Assembly (NCBI GenBank): GCA_963509715.1
Contig: CAUPCB010000024.1
Location: 1 to 24,335 of the forward strand
Reading direction: 5' to 3'
Length of the DNA: 24,335 nucleotides
Source: JABCPE02 sp963509715
Lineage (GTDB): Bacteria; Bacteroidota; Bacteroidia; Flavobacteriales; Weeksellaceae
The position numbers were made by a program, and so were the translations under genes. Below the pieces are notes generated by a model. It was not told the origin of the DNA and did no database searches. It saw only the letters and a list, made by a program, of their open reading frames with translations. Numbering within the stretch: the stretch's first letter is position 1; the number at the start of each line of letters is the position of its first letter. Shown piece by piece: positions 1 to 6,944 of this stretch.

Positions 1-81
1 TTTATTAGATTGATAATAAGAATAACCTATAAATGAAACAGCTACAACGATTACAATTAATACAATATATTTTATTTTCAT
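1..81 (-). CDS. Partial small membrane-anchored protein (N-terminus only, cut by window edge)
   Basis: An ATG at 81 on the minus strand opens a frame that stays open to base 1, giving 27 residues. The visible part starts with two lysines (MKIKY), then a strongly hydrophobic run rich in Ile and Val (about residues 5-20), then a polar stretch (SYYQSNK). This is what an uncleaved signal anchor or a signal peptide looks like; there is no cysteine for lipid attachment in the visible part. The rest lies outside the window, so no function can be assigned. It lies on the same strand just downstream of two other tiny genes (108-208 and 220-357) and may share their transcript. Confidence 0.5.
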   Translation of the reverse strand, partial: MKIKYIVLIVIVVAVSFIGYSYYQSNK

Positions 82-107
82 AATATTATTTTTAAAAATA
101 TTTCAGA

Positions 108-208
108 CTAACCTCTTATGCTTCGCCCAAAAGACTCTGCAACAGCTCCAAGCACAAAAACTATTTTACTAAAACACGGAATATGGTGTATAAAGCTTTC
201 TTATTCAT
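108..208 (-). pseudogene. Tiny hydrophobic protein gene split by a one-base deletion
   Basis: From the ATG at 208 the minus strand reads 15 residues (MNKKALYTIFRVLVK) and stops at 163-161. One frame over, starting at the same point, the sequence continues without a stop as IVFVLGAVAESFGRSIRG and ends with TAG at 108-110. Adding one A in the run of four A at about 164-167 joins the halves into a 33-residue protein: a basic start, a hydrophobic middle and a short polar tail. The smooth join at the break suggests one gene interrupted by a single-base deletion, either real or a sequencing error. I do not recognise the protein. It begins 11 bases after the stop of the 45-residue gene at 220-357, so the two are probably co-transcribed. 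Confidence 0.4.
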
Positions 209-219
209 ATCTTTTTTAA

Positions 220-357
220 TTATCTATCAAGCAATGCCATCGTTTTTCCTATTTTGTATCCCAAAAAATACAAAAAGAAAACTAGAGCCATTATTTTTGT
301 TATGGTTCGCGGGTTTTTACTAATATAAGAAATTAGTTTCTCAAATGTTGCTTCCAT
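220..357 (-). CDS. Small single-pass membrane protein, 45 residues
   Basis: ATG at 357, stop TAA at 220-222. The protein starts with a polar amphipathic segment (MEATFEKLISYISKNPRTIT), followed by one hydrophobic stretch at about residues 22-36 (IMALVFFLYFLGYKIG) and a short basic end. This is a typical small inner-membrane protein, too short for most gene finders. A TAnnTTTG-type -7 element at 450-457 on the same strand would give a leader of roughly 85 bases. It is the first of a row of tiny genes on this strand and diverges from the exporter operon starting at 500. I do not recognise the family; function unknown. Confidence 0.5.
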   Translation of the reverse strand: MEATFEKLISYISKNPRTITKIMALVFFLYFLGYKIGKTMALLDR

Positions 358-449
358 TATTTTATCATTTTTCTTGGCTAATATCAGAATTTTTCTTGTA
401 AAAAACTATTTTTTGTTTAAGATTTTTATTCTTTAATGAATATTTATCA

Positions 450-457
450 CAAAATTA
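450..457 (-). promoter_or_regulatory. -7 element for the leftward small-gene cluster
   Basis: On the minus strand this reads TAATTTTG, an exact match to the Bacteroidota TAnnTTTG -7 consensus. It faces left, towards the small gene starting at 357. No convincing -33 TTG is visible. It is separated by one base from the rightward element at 459-466. Confidence 0.4.
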
Positions 458-458
458 G

Positions 459-466
459 TAAATTTG
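459..466 (+). promoter_or_regulatory. -7 element for the exporter operon
   Basis: TAAATTTG matches the TAnnTTTG consensus of Bacteroidota promoters. It lies 33 bases before the ATG at 500, so transcription would start near 473 and leave a leader of about 27 bases. No clear -33 element is seen. It sits back to back with the leftward element at 450-457. Confidence 0.5.
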
Positions 467-499
467 TCAAAAATGTTGCTGCCGTTTAAATAAATTCAT

Positions 500-1189
500 A
501 TGGTTTTTATTAAAGATTTACAAAAATCCTACGATATCGGAAAATCCAAACTTCATGTTTTGAAGGGAATCAATCTGGATATTTCAGAGGGCGAGTTCGT
601 ATCCATCATGGGTTCATCAGGTTCTGGAAAATCTACCCTGCTGAACATCATCGGGATTTTGGATCAAAAAGACAGCGGAATCTACGAGCTGGACGGCATT
701 CCCATAGAACATCTCAACGAGGCTAAAGCCGCAGAATACCGCTCTAGGTTTTTAGGGTTTGTATTTCAGTCATTTAACCTCATCAGCTATAAAACCGCTT
801 TGGAAAATGTAGCTCTTCCGCTCTATTATCAAAATGTAAGCAGAAAAGAACGAAACCAAAGAGCCCTAGATTATCTGGAGAAAGTAGGTCTTGCAGACTG
901 GGCAAACCGCCTGCCGAATGAGCTTTCGGGAGGACAGAAACAAAGAGTAGCCATCGCCAGAGCTCTCATCACCGACCCGAGAATTATCCTCGCCGATGAG
1001 CCTACAGGAGCTTTGGACAGCAAAACCACCCACGACATTATGAAACTTCTGCAGGAAATCAACAACCAAGGAAAAACCATCATCATCGTAACCCACGAGC
1101 CCGATGTAGCAGCGCAGACAAAGAGAAATGTCTTCCTAAAAGACGGCATCATAGAGAGCGATGAAGTCATCGAGCAATTTGTTTTATAA
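500..1189 (+). CDS. ABC transporter ATP-binding protein, MacB/LolD type
   Basis: This is the ATPase that powers an export-type ABC transporter of the MacB/LolD/FtsE class at the cytoplasmic face of the inner membrane. All nucleotide-binding motifs are present in its 229 residues: Walker A GSSGSGKST (38-46), Q-loop Gln90, signature LSGGQ (142-146), Walker B IILADEP with Glu167, D-loop (ALDS, about 171-174) and H-loop His199. The length is normal for the family. It is the first gene of a four-gene plus-strand set (ATPase, permease, permease, adaptor) with gaps of 29, 25 and 29 bases, so it probably energises the two following permeases. The substrate cannot be read from the ATPase. MacB-type systems act as mechanotransmission pumps exporting antibiotics, peptides or lipids from the periplasm; the presence of an adaptor argues against a LolCDE role. 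Confidence 0.93.
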   Translation: MVFIKDLQKSYDIGKSKLHVLKGINLDISEGEFVSIMGSSGSGKSTLLNIIGILDQKDSGIYELDGIPIEHLNEAKAAEYRSRFLGFVFQSFNLISYKTALENVALPLYYQNVSRKERNQRALDYLEKVGLADWANRLPNELSGGQKQRVAIARALITDPRIILADEPTGALDSKTTHDIMKLLQEINNQGKTIIIVTHEPDVAAQTKRNVFLKDGIIESDEVIEQFVL

Positions 1190-1218
1190 ACGCATTTTTA
1201 AATAAAAACCAACAAAAA

Positions 1219-2442
1219 ATGTTTGATTTAGACCGCTGGCAAGAGATTTTTAGTTCTATTCGGAGCAATATGCTTCGGACAGTGCTTTCTGGCTTTACGG
1301 TGGCACTGGGACTTTACATTTTCATTGTTCTTTTTGGAATTGGGACTGGTCTGAAAAACGCCTTTAATGACGGTTTCAGAAGCGCACAAAACCTGATTTC
1401 CATTTCCTCTGGGCGGACTTCCCTTGCCTATGCTGGGCTTCAGGCAGATAGGCTCATTAGTTTTAATAATGATGATTTAGAAGCGGTTACTACGGAAAAC
1501 AAAAAAAACATAGAATATTCCTCACCGATATATTCCACCTTTTGGACAGTAAAATACGGCAAAGAAAGCGGCAGCTACGGTATAAATGGAGCTGGAGAAG
1601 AGGAAGTCTACATCAAAAACAGAACGGTTTTGGATGGGCGGTATCTTTCGCCTGCGGATATCAAAGAAAATAGGAATGTAGCGGTCATCGGTAAAATGGT
1701 GCATCGTGACCTCATCAAAAACGGCAATCCCATCGGTAAAGAACTGGATATCAATGGAACCATATTCAAAGTCATTGGGATATTTTCTGATAACCAAGGC
1801 GACTGGGCAGAGCGAAGCATCAGTATTCCCATAACCACCATGCAGCAACTTAAAAAAAGTTCTGATACCATTTCTGAAATTTCTCTAACCTATAATATGG
1901 AACTCTCTCCTGATGAAGCGATACAATTCGGAGAAGAACTAAAAAGCCAGCTTCAGGAACGAAAAAAAGTTTCACCAGAGGACGAACAAGCGATTTGGGT
2001 TTTCAATAATGCTGAAAATACCAAAAACGGAACTATGTTCCTGAGCGTAATCATCATCATCGTAGGTTTTATAGGAATAGGGACGCTTGTCGCAGGGATT
2101 ATCGGCATTAGCAACATCATGGTTTACATCGTAAAAGAACGAACGCTGGAAATAGGAATACGAAAAGCCATAGGAGCAAGACCCATAAGCATCGTGGTGC
2201 TTATCTTACAGGAAAGCATCGTGATTACGGTCTTATCGGGGATTATCGGTGTTCTTTTAGGGGTTCTTTCGCTGAGGCTCATTGGCAACAATTTACGAGA
2301 GTATTTCATTTTAGACCCAAATGTAGGCTGGGGAGCGATATTTTCAGCATTTGTTTGTTTAGTCATTTCAGGAGCGGTGGCAGGCTTTGTCCCAGCATAC
2401 CGAGCTTCAAAAATAAAACCAATAGAAGCGCTGAGAGGCTGA
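1219..2442 (+). CDS. ABC transporter permease, MacB/FtsX family (first of two)
   Basis: An inner-membrane permease of 407 residues with MacB architecture: one N-terminal transmembrane helix (about 22-45), a large periplasmic domain (about 50-270), then three helices (about 273-300, 324-353 and 370-393). The cytoplasmic loop after helix 2 carries ERTLEIGIRKAIGA, the conserved FtsX-family segment that contacts the ATPase. The N-terminal domain resembles the MacB periplasmic core domain. It has no fused ATPase, so it depends on the preceding gene. A second, related permease follows directly, and the two probably form a heterodimer, in contrast to homodimeric E. coli MacB. Substrate unknown. Confidence 0.9.
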   Translation: MFDLDRWQEIFSSIRSNMLRTVLSGFTVALGLYIFIVLFGIGTGLKNAFNDGFRSAQNLISISSGRTSLAYAGLQADRLISFNNDDLEAVTTENKKNIEYSSPIYSTFWTVKYGKESGSYGINGAGEEEVYIKNRTVLDGRYLSPADIKENRNVAVIGKMVHRDLIKNGNPIGKELDINGTIFKVIGIFSDNQGDWAERSISIPITTMQQLKKSSDTISEISLTYNMELSPDEAIQFGEELKSQLQERKKVSPEDEQAIWVFNNAENTKNGTMFLSVIIIIVGFIGIGTLVAGIIGISNIMVYIVKERTLEIGIRKAIGARPISIVVLILQESIVITVLSGIIGVLLGVLSLRLIGNNLREYFILDPNVGWGAIFSAFVCLVISGAVAGFVPAYRASKIKPIEALRG

Positions 2443-2467
2443 TTTAATCCATTAAAAAAGAAGCAAA

Positions 2468-3730
2468 ATGAATATTATTTTCAAAAAAGATACTTGGCAG
2501 GAAATTTATTATTCACTGAGAAATAATAAACTTCGGACTTTCCTCACTATGATTGGCGTGGGCTGGGGAATGTTCCTGTATGTCACGCTTTTAGGGGCTG
2601 CCAAGGGAATGGAAAACGGCTTCAACAAGTTGTTTTCAAGTTTTGCTACAAATTCCATTTTCCTCTGGGGACAAGAAACTTCTATCCCTTATGACGGCTT
2701 TCCAAAGGGCAGAACCATAGACCCGCACCTTTCGGATATAGAATATTTAAAAAAGAAAATTCCTGAAATAGACTACATCGCTCCACAAAACTCAAAGGGA
2801 AACTTCGGATCAGCAGGAGTACTGATGACGAGAGGAGGGAAAAGCATCACTTACAGCCTCAATGGCGACTACCCTATCGGAAATAAAATTTCTGAAAAAA
2901 AGCTGATATACGGAAGATACCTGAACGATTCTGATGTTTCTGAAAATAAAAATGTAGTGGTTATCGGTGAACAGATTTACAAAACGCTTTTCGAGGCAAG
3001 TGAAAATCCCATTGGAAAATCCATCAATATAAAAGGTGTGTTTTTCAATGTGATAGGAGTTTTCAGAATGAAAAGAAAAGTGGGAATAGAGAGCGACCAA
3101 ACCGCTATAATTCCGCTTTCTACTTTTACTCAGTTGTTTAACGAAGGCGACAAAGTCGGCGTTTTATCCATTGTTTCTAAACCCGATGCAGATGTGAGCA
3201 TCGTGGAAGAAAAAGTAAAATCAGAGCTAAAAACCAAATACAGAGTTTCGCCCGAAGATACCAATGCTTTTGGAGCTTTTAACCTTGGGAAAGAATTTAA
3301 GAAACTCACGGGTTTCCTTGATGGCATGCAGCTTTTGACCATCATCGTGGGGACGCTTACCATCATCGCTGGGGTCATTGCGATATCCAACATCCTGCTC
3401 ATCACCGTGAAAGAAAGAACCAAAGAAATAGGAATCCGCCGAGCTTTGGGAGCGAAACCCTCCGAGGTGAGAAACCAAATTTTACTGGAAAGCGTAGTGA
3501 TTACTCTATCCTCTGGTCTGGCTGGATTTATGCTAGGAATGCTGGTTCTGATGCTTTTAAGCCTCGCTACCCAAAACCAAGATGACATTCCGTTTTACAA
3601 TCCTACTGTTAATTACGGAAATGTATTCGGAGCAATGGCAATAATGGTTTTCCTCGGACTGATAATAGGTATGATTCCCGCACAAAGAGCCATAAGCATC
3701 CGCCCGATAGATGCATTAAGAAGCGAATAA
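2468..3730 (+). CDS. ABC transporter permease, MacB/FtsX family (second of two)
   Basis: A 420-residue permease with the same plan as the one before it: an N-terminal helix (about 24-46), a periplasmic domain, three C-terminal helices from about 285, and the coupling motif ERTKEIGIRRALGA. Both begin with a similar amphipathic segment (DxWQEI followed by an LRT motif before the first helix), so they look like an old duplication that has diverged. The C-terminus ends IRPIDALRSE, as is usual in the family. It is followed after 29 bases by the adaptor gene. Together with the ATPase and the first permease it should form the inner-membrane part of a tripartite exporter. Confidence 0.9.
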   Translation: MNIIFKKDTWQEIYYSLRNNKLRTFLTMIGVGWGMFLYVTLLGAAKGMENGFNKLFSSFATNSIFLWGQETSIPYDGFPKGRTIDPHLSDIEYLKKKIPEIDYIAPQNSKGNFGSAGVLMTRGGKSITYSLNGDYPIGNKISEKKLIYGRYLNDSDVSENKNVVVIGEQIYKTLFEASENPIGKSINIKGVFFNVIGVFRMKRKVGIESDQTAIIPLSTFTQLFNEGDKVGVLSIVSKPDADVSIVEEKVKSELKTKYRVSPEDTNAFGAFNLGKEFKKLTGFLDGMQLLTIIVGTLTIIAGVIAISNILLITVKERTKEIGIRRALGAKPSEVRNQILLESVVITLSSGLAGFMLGMLVLMLLSLATQNQDDIPFYNPTVNYGNVFGAMAIMVFLGLIIGMIPAQRAISIRPIDALRSE

Positions 3731-3759
3731 TAAAGTTGAATTTTAAATATAAAAAAATA

Positions 3760-4938
3760 ATGAAAAAGGTAATTTATACCATTCTTGGATTAGTTGCTGT
3801 TGCTGTATTGGTATCAACTGTAATGTATTTGATAAAATCCAATTCCGCCGAAAGCAAAGAATTCCTCACAAGAAAGCCCACCACTGTGCAGGACATGGAG
3901 GACAAAGTGATGGCTACAGGAAAAATAGTTCCTAAAGAAGAAATAGAAATAAAACCCAATATTTCTGGGATTGTTGACCAAATTCTCGTGAAAGAAGGCG
4001 ACAAAGTAACAGCAGGACAGCTCATCGCCACGCTGAGAATCGTTCCCAGTGTAGCCGATGTGAACAATGCCCAGCAACAGGTAAGCAATGCCCAACTCCA
4101 AATAAACAATGCAAGAACCAATCTTGCCAATCAAAAACAGCAGTTTGCGATGCAGGAAAGCCTTTATAAACAAGGCGTTATCTCCAAACAAGAGTTTCTA
4201 ACCTCCCAGCAGCAGCTCTACAGCGCGGAACAAAATGTGAAAAATGCTCAACAGCAATTTTCCACTGCACAAAAGAACTTGCAAATTGCTAGAACTGGCG
4301 CTACTCCTGAACTGCAAAGCATGGCTACAACTCAAATTCGTTCCAAAGCAAGCGGCACCGTCCTAGAAGTTCCTGTGAAAATAGGAAACCAAGTGATAGA
4401 AGCCAATTCCTTCAATGCGGGAACTACCATTTGTTCCATCGCAGACCTAAATTCACTCATTTTTGAAGGGAAAATAGATGAAGCACAGGCAGGAAAAATA
4501 AAAGAAGGCATGAACATGAATGTAATAATAGGCGCCCTCCAAAACAAGTCTTTCTCAGGGAAAGTAACCCTCATCGCACCAAAAGGAACGGAAGAAAGTG
4601 GAACTATAAAATTCCCGATAAAAGGCGATGTTTTTAACCCTAATAATGAATACATTCGTGCTGGTTTTTCAGCAAATGGGGAAATTATCCTCAGTTCGCA
4701 GAAAAACGCACTTCTTCTGGATGAATCCCTTATCCAATACGATAAAGTGAACGGAAAGGATGTTCCTTTCGTAGAGGTAAAACAGGCAAATGGTTCATTT
4801 AAAAAGGCTTTTGTAAAATTAGGCGCGAGTGATGGTATCAATGTGCAGGTGCTTTCTGGAATTGATAAAAATTCTGAAATAAAAGTCTGGAACCCTTCTG
4901 ACAAAGACAAAGAAGAGTTGAAAGAAAAGAATAAATAA
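3760..4938 (+). CDS. Periplasmic adaptor (membrane fusion) protein, HlyD/MacA family
   Basis: It links an inner-membrane ABC exporter to an outer-membrane channel. I chose the ATG at 3760 (392 residues); the frame extends upstream to a TTG at 3736, but that would put a charged stretch before the signal anchor. From the ATG: a basic start and hydrophobic anchor (about 4-24), a lipoyl half-motif around residues 50-90 (ATGKIVPKEEIEIKP through GDKVTAGQLIATL), a long Gln/Ala/Asn-rich coiled-coil hairpin (about 100-190), the second lipoyl half (RSKASGTVLEVPV), a beta-barrel domain and a membrane-proximal domain ending in a Lys/Glu-rich tail. It is the last gene of the set. No TolC-like gene is adjacent, so the pump must use a channel encoded elsewhere. 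Confidence 0.9.
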   Translation: MKKVIYTILGLVAVAVLVSTVMYLIKSNSAESKEFLTRKPTTVQDMEDKVMATGKIVPKEEIEIKPNISGIVDQILVKEGDKVTAGQLIATLRIVPSVADVNNAQQQVSNAQLQINNARTNLANQKQQFAMQESLYKQGVISKQEFLTSQQQLYSAEQNVKNAQQQFSTAQKNLQIARTGATPELQSMATTQIRSKASGTVLEVPVKIGNQVIEANSFNAGTTICSIADLNSLIFEGKIDEAQAGKIKEGMNMNVIIGALQNKSFSGKVTLIAPKGTEESGTIKFPIKGDVFNPNNEYIRAGFSANGEIILSSQKNALLLDESLIQYDKVNGKDVPFVEVKQANGSFKKAFVKLGASDGINVQVLSGIDKNSEIKVWNPSDKDKEELKEKNK

Positions 4939-4962
4939 ACTTTCTTAACTAAAAAAGTTTAT
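4935..4962 (+). terminator. Weak hairpin after the exporter operon
   Basis: ATAAACTTT and AAAGTTTAT form a 9-base-pair AT-rich stem around a loop of about 10 bases, overlapping the last codons of the adaptor gene. Only a mixed T-rich stretch follows, so it is a poor intrinsic terminator, but its position between the exporter and rpsP fits an operon boundary. Confidence 0.3.
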
Positions 4963-4980
4963 ACTTTCAATTTTATTTGT

Positions 4981-4988
4981 TACATTTG
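4981..4988 (+). promoter_or_regulatory. -7 element of the rpsP-rimM operon
   Basis: TACATTTG, an exact TAnnTTTG match followed by CGG. Transcription would begin near 4995, giving a leader of about 47 bases that holds a short GGGA/TCCC hairpin. The same TACATTTGCG string occurs before pckA. Confidence 0.6.
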
Positions 4989-5041
4989 CGGACTTAATAA
5001 AATATTAACAGGGACGAGTTCCCACTAAATCAATTTTAATT

Positions 5042-5596
5042 ATGTCAGTAAAAATTAGATTACAAAGACACGGAAAAAAAGGAAAACCTTTCTTTCACAT
5101 CGTGGTAGCAGATTCTAGAGCAAGAAGAGATGGTAGATTCATCGCAAAACTTGGAACTTACAATCCTATCACTAATCCAGCAACTATCGAACTAGATGTG
5201 GATGCTGCAGTAAAATGGTTGAACAATGGTGCTCAGCCTACAGACACTGCTAGAGCTATCCTTTCTTACAAAGGTGCTCTTTACAAAAAACACCTTCAAG
5301 GTGGTGTAGCTAAAGGAGCTTTCAGTGAAGCTGAAGCTGAAAAAAGATTTAACACTTGGTTAGCTGAAAAAGAAGCTAAAATCCAAGGTAAAAAAGATGG
5401 TTTAGCAAAATCTAAAGATGATGCTAAAAAAGCTGCTTTAGAAGCTGAAAACAAAGCTAATGAAGCAAGAATCAATGCTAAAAAACAAGCTGAAGAAGAA
5501 GCAAAAGCTGCTGCTGAGGTTGCTGAAGCACCAGTAGAAGAAGCTCCTGCTGTAGAAGCAGAAGGAGATGCACCTGCTGAAGAAACTGAAGCTTAA
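5042..5596 (+). CDS. rpsP: Small ribosomal subunit protein bS16 with long acidic/basic C-terminal extension
   Basis: Residues 1 to about 80 match bS16, a 30S protein that helps assemble the body of the small subunit: the start MSVKIRLQRHGKKGKPFFHI, the segment DSRARRDGRFIAKLGTYNP, and WLNNGAQPTDTARAIL. Typical bS16 is 80-90 residues, whereas this protein has 184. The extra 95 or so residues are almost only Ala, Glu and Lys, with an acidic end (EAPVEEAPAVEAEGDAPAEE), probably helical or disordered. Such extensions are usual for Flavobacteriia, so this is not a fusion artefact. It forms an operon with rimM 12 bases downstream, the standard pairing since RimM acts in 30S maturation. Confidence 0.97.
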   Translation: MSVKIRLQRHGKKGKPFFHIVVADSRARRDGRFIAKLGTYNPITNPATIELDVDAAVKWLNNGAQPTDTARAILSYKGALYKKHLQGGVAKGAFSEAEAEKRFNTWLAEKEAKIQGKKDGLAKSKDDAKKAALEAENKANEARINAKKQAEEEAKAAAEVAEAPVEEAPAVEAEGDAPAEETEA

Positions 5597-5608
5597 AAAA
5601 ACTTACCG

Positions 5609-6133
5609 ATGCAGAAGGAAGATTGCTATTTTTTAGGCAAAATTACTCGTAAGCACGGTCTTTCGGGAAATCTGATTTTGAAATTAGATACAGACCAACC
5701 CGAAATTTATAAAAAATTGGAATCAATATTCGTTGAAATCAACGGACTATTGGTTCCGTTTTTTGTTGAGAAAATCATTTGGAGCAAACAAGATTCTCTC
5801 AACATTCTTTTCAAAAACTCCTCTGAAGCACTGGTAGAACAACTTATTGGCAAGAATGTATTTCTTCCGCTTTCTACACTTCCAAAATTGAGCGGAAATC
5901 AGTTTTATTATCACGAAGTTATTGGTTTTGATGTTTTAGAAAAAGATGGAAAAACCTGCGGAAACATTGTTTCTGTAAATGACCAGACAGCTCAGCATTA
6001 TTTCATTTTAGACTTGGCTCAGAAAGAAATCATCATTCCTATCGTAAAAGAATGGATTTTAGAAGTGAACAGAGATCAAAAATTCATCAAAATGGAACTT
6101 CCAGAAGGGCTGATGGATGTTTTTCTTAACTAA
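5609..6133 (+). CDS. rimM: Ribosome maturation factor RimM
   Basis: A 30S assembly factor that binds uS19 and helps mature the head of the small subunit. It has 174 residues, normal for the family. The N-terminal RimM domain starts with CYFLGKITRKHGLSGNLIL, the usual GKI-x(2)-HGxxG pattern. The C-terminal PRC-barrel runs from about residue 105 (HEVIGFDVLEKDGKTCGNIV) to the end and includes the family's ILVP-like EIIIPIVKEWILEV and ELPEGLMDV near the C-terminus. It follows rpsP directly and should be co-transcribed with it. It converges on pdxH with only 13 bases between stop codons. Confidence 0.95.
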   Translation: MQKEDCYFLGKITRKHGLSGNLILKLDTDQPEIYKKLESIFVEINGLLVPFFVEKIIWSKQDSLNILFKNSSEALVEQLIGKNVFLPLSTLPKLSGNQFYYHEVIGFDVLEKDGKTCGNIVSVNDQTAQHYFILDLAQKEIIIPIVKEWILEVNRDQKFIKMELPEGLMDVFLN

Positions 6134-6156
6134 AAAAAGCCCCTTTTTAAGGAGCT
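6132..6156 (-). terminator. Intrinsic terminator of pdxH, overlapping its stop codon
   Basis: On the minus strand, AGCTCCTT and AAGGGGCT form an 8-base-pair stem with one U-G pair and a 3-base loop, followed by six to seven T. The stem contains the last codons and stop of pdxH. On the plus strand the wobble would be an A-C mismatch, so it is better suited to stop leftward transcription. Confidence 0.7.
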
Positions 6157-6788
6157 AATCTTGATGTTTTCCATTTACCATCTTGGAACTGATATACTAT
6201 TCTGTCATGCAGACGGTTAGGTCTTCCCTGCCAAAATTCTATTTCATACGGCTTGGCAAGATATCCTCCCCAGTGTGGCGGTCGTGTCACTTCTTTCCCT
6301 TCAAATTCTTTTTCTAAATCTTGTAATTTTTGGGCTAAATAAGCTTTGCTAGGGATTTCTTCGCCTTGTTCAGAAGCCCACGCTCCTAATCTGCTCCCTC
6401 TAGGTCTCGATGCGAAATATTCATCCGACATCTCAGGCGAAACTCTTTCCAGCCTTGCTTTTATCATCACTTGGCGTTCCAAAGCCGGCCAAAAGAAATA
6501 GAGACAGGCCACTTTGTTCTTATCTATAGATTTCCCTTTTTTACTATTATAATTGGTATAAAACACAAAACCTTCTTTGCTGTAGCTTTTCAGGAGCATG
6601 GCTCTGGTTCTAGGACAGCCGTCATCATCTATCGTAGAGAGAATCATAGCATTAGCCTCAAAAATATCAGGATGTTTGTCCGCATCTGCGAACCACTCCT
6701 TGAAATGTTCCATAGGATTTTCTTTTACTTCATGGTCATGAAGCTCGAACTGCTCGTAGACTTGGCGTTTGTCATGTAAGTTTTCCAT
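6147..6788 (-). CDS. pdxH: Pyridoxamine 5'-phosphate oxidase
   Basis: An FMN enzyme that oxidises pyridoxine or pyridoxamine 5'-phosphate to pyridoxal 5'-phosphate, the last step of vitamin B6 cofactor formation. It has 213 residues (E. coli PdxH 218). The N-terminal half has the FMN-binding split barrel (PRTRAMLLKSYSKEGFVFYT, then NSKKGKSIDKN), followed by RQVMIKARLERVS and SRLGAWASEQGEEI. The C-terminal signature is complete: PPHWGGYLAKPYEIEFWQG, RLHDRIVYQ and a final RLAP. The ATG at 6788 lies 26 bases downstream of a -7 element. It is a single gene, convergent with rimM and divergent from the S46 peptidase. Confidence 0.96.
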   Translation of the reverse strand: MENLHDKRQVYEQFELHDHEVKENPMEHFKEWFADADKHPDIFEANAMILSTIDDDGCPRTRAMLLKSYSKEGFVFYTNYNSKKGKSIDKNKVACLYFFWPALERQVMIKARLERVSPEMSDEYFASRPRGSRLGAWASEQGEEIPSKAYLAQKLQDLEKEFEGKEVTRPPHWGGYLAKPYEIEFWQGRPNRLHDRIVYQFQDGKWKTSRLAP

Positions 6789-6813
6789 ATTTTAATATTT
6801 ACAATTTATACTG

Positions 6814-6821
6814 CAAAGGTA
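6814..6821 (-). promoter_or_regulatory. -7 element of pdxH
   Basis: TACCTTTG on the minus strand, an exact TAnnTTTG match followed by CAG. It leaves a leader of about 20 bases before the ATG at 6788. Confidence 0.55.
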
Positions 6822-6944
6822 AGATTTAATTCCTACTCTTTGGGTTAGGATTTGATGTTTTTTATTTGTAAAAAAGAAAAAATAATCGCTTTAAATCATT
6901 TTAAATTCTTAAATTTAGCCCATTAATTTAATTTTTTACTAAAA

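Noticed and set aside
3130..3588. A 152-residue minus-strand frame
   Set aside because: Shadow of the second permease, which is clearly coding by its FtsX motifs.
4332..4910. A 192-residue minus-strand frame
   Set aside because: Antisense shadow of the adaptor gene, with no family resemblance and no promoter element.
5300..5596. Low-complexity Ala/Glu/Lys region in rpsP as a possible fused gene or repeat expansion
   Set aside because: C-terminal extensions of this kind are usual in bS16 of Flavobacteriia, and the frame is continuous to a normal stop before rimM.
6910..6917. TAAATTTA upstream of the S46 peptidase
   Set aside because: The last base of the TAnnTTTG consensus is wrong and the position is not unique in this AT-rich gap, so I did not list it as a promoter.
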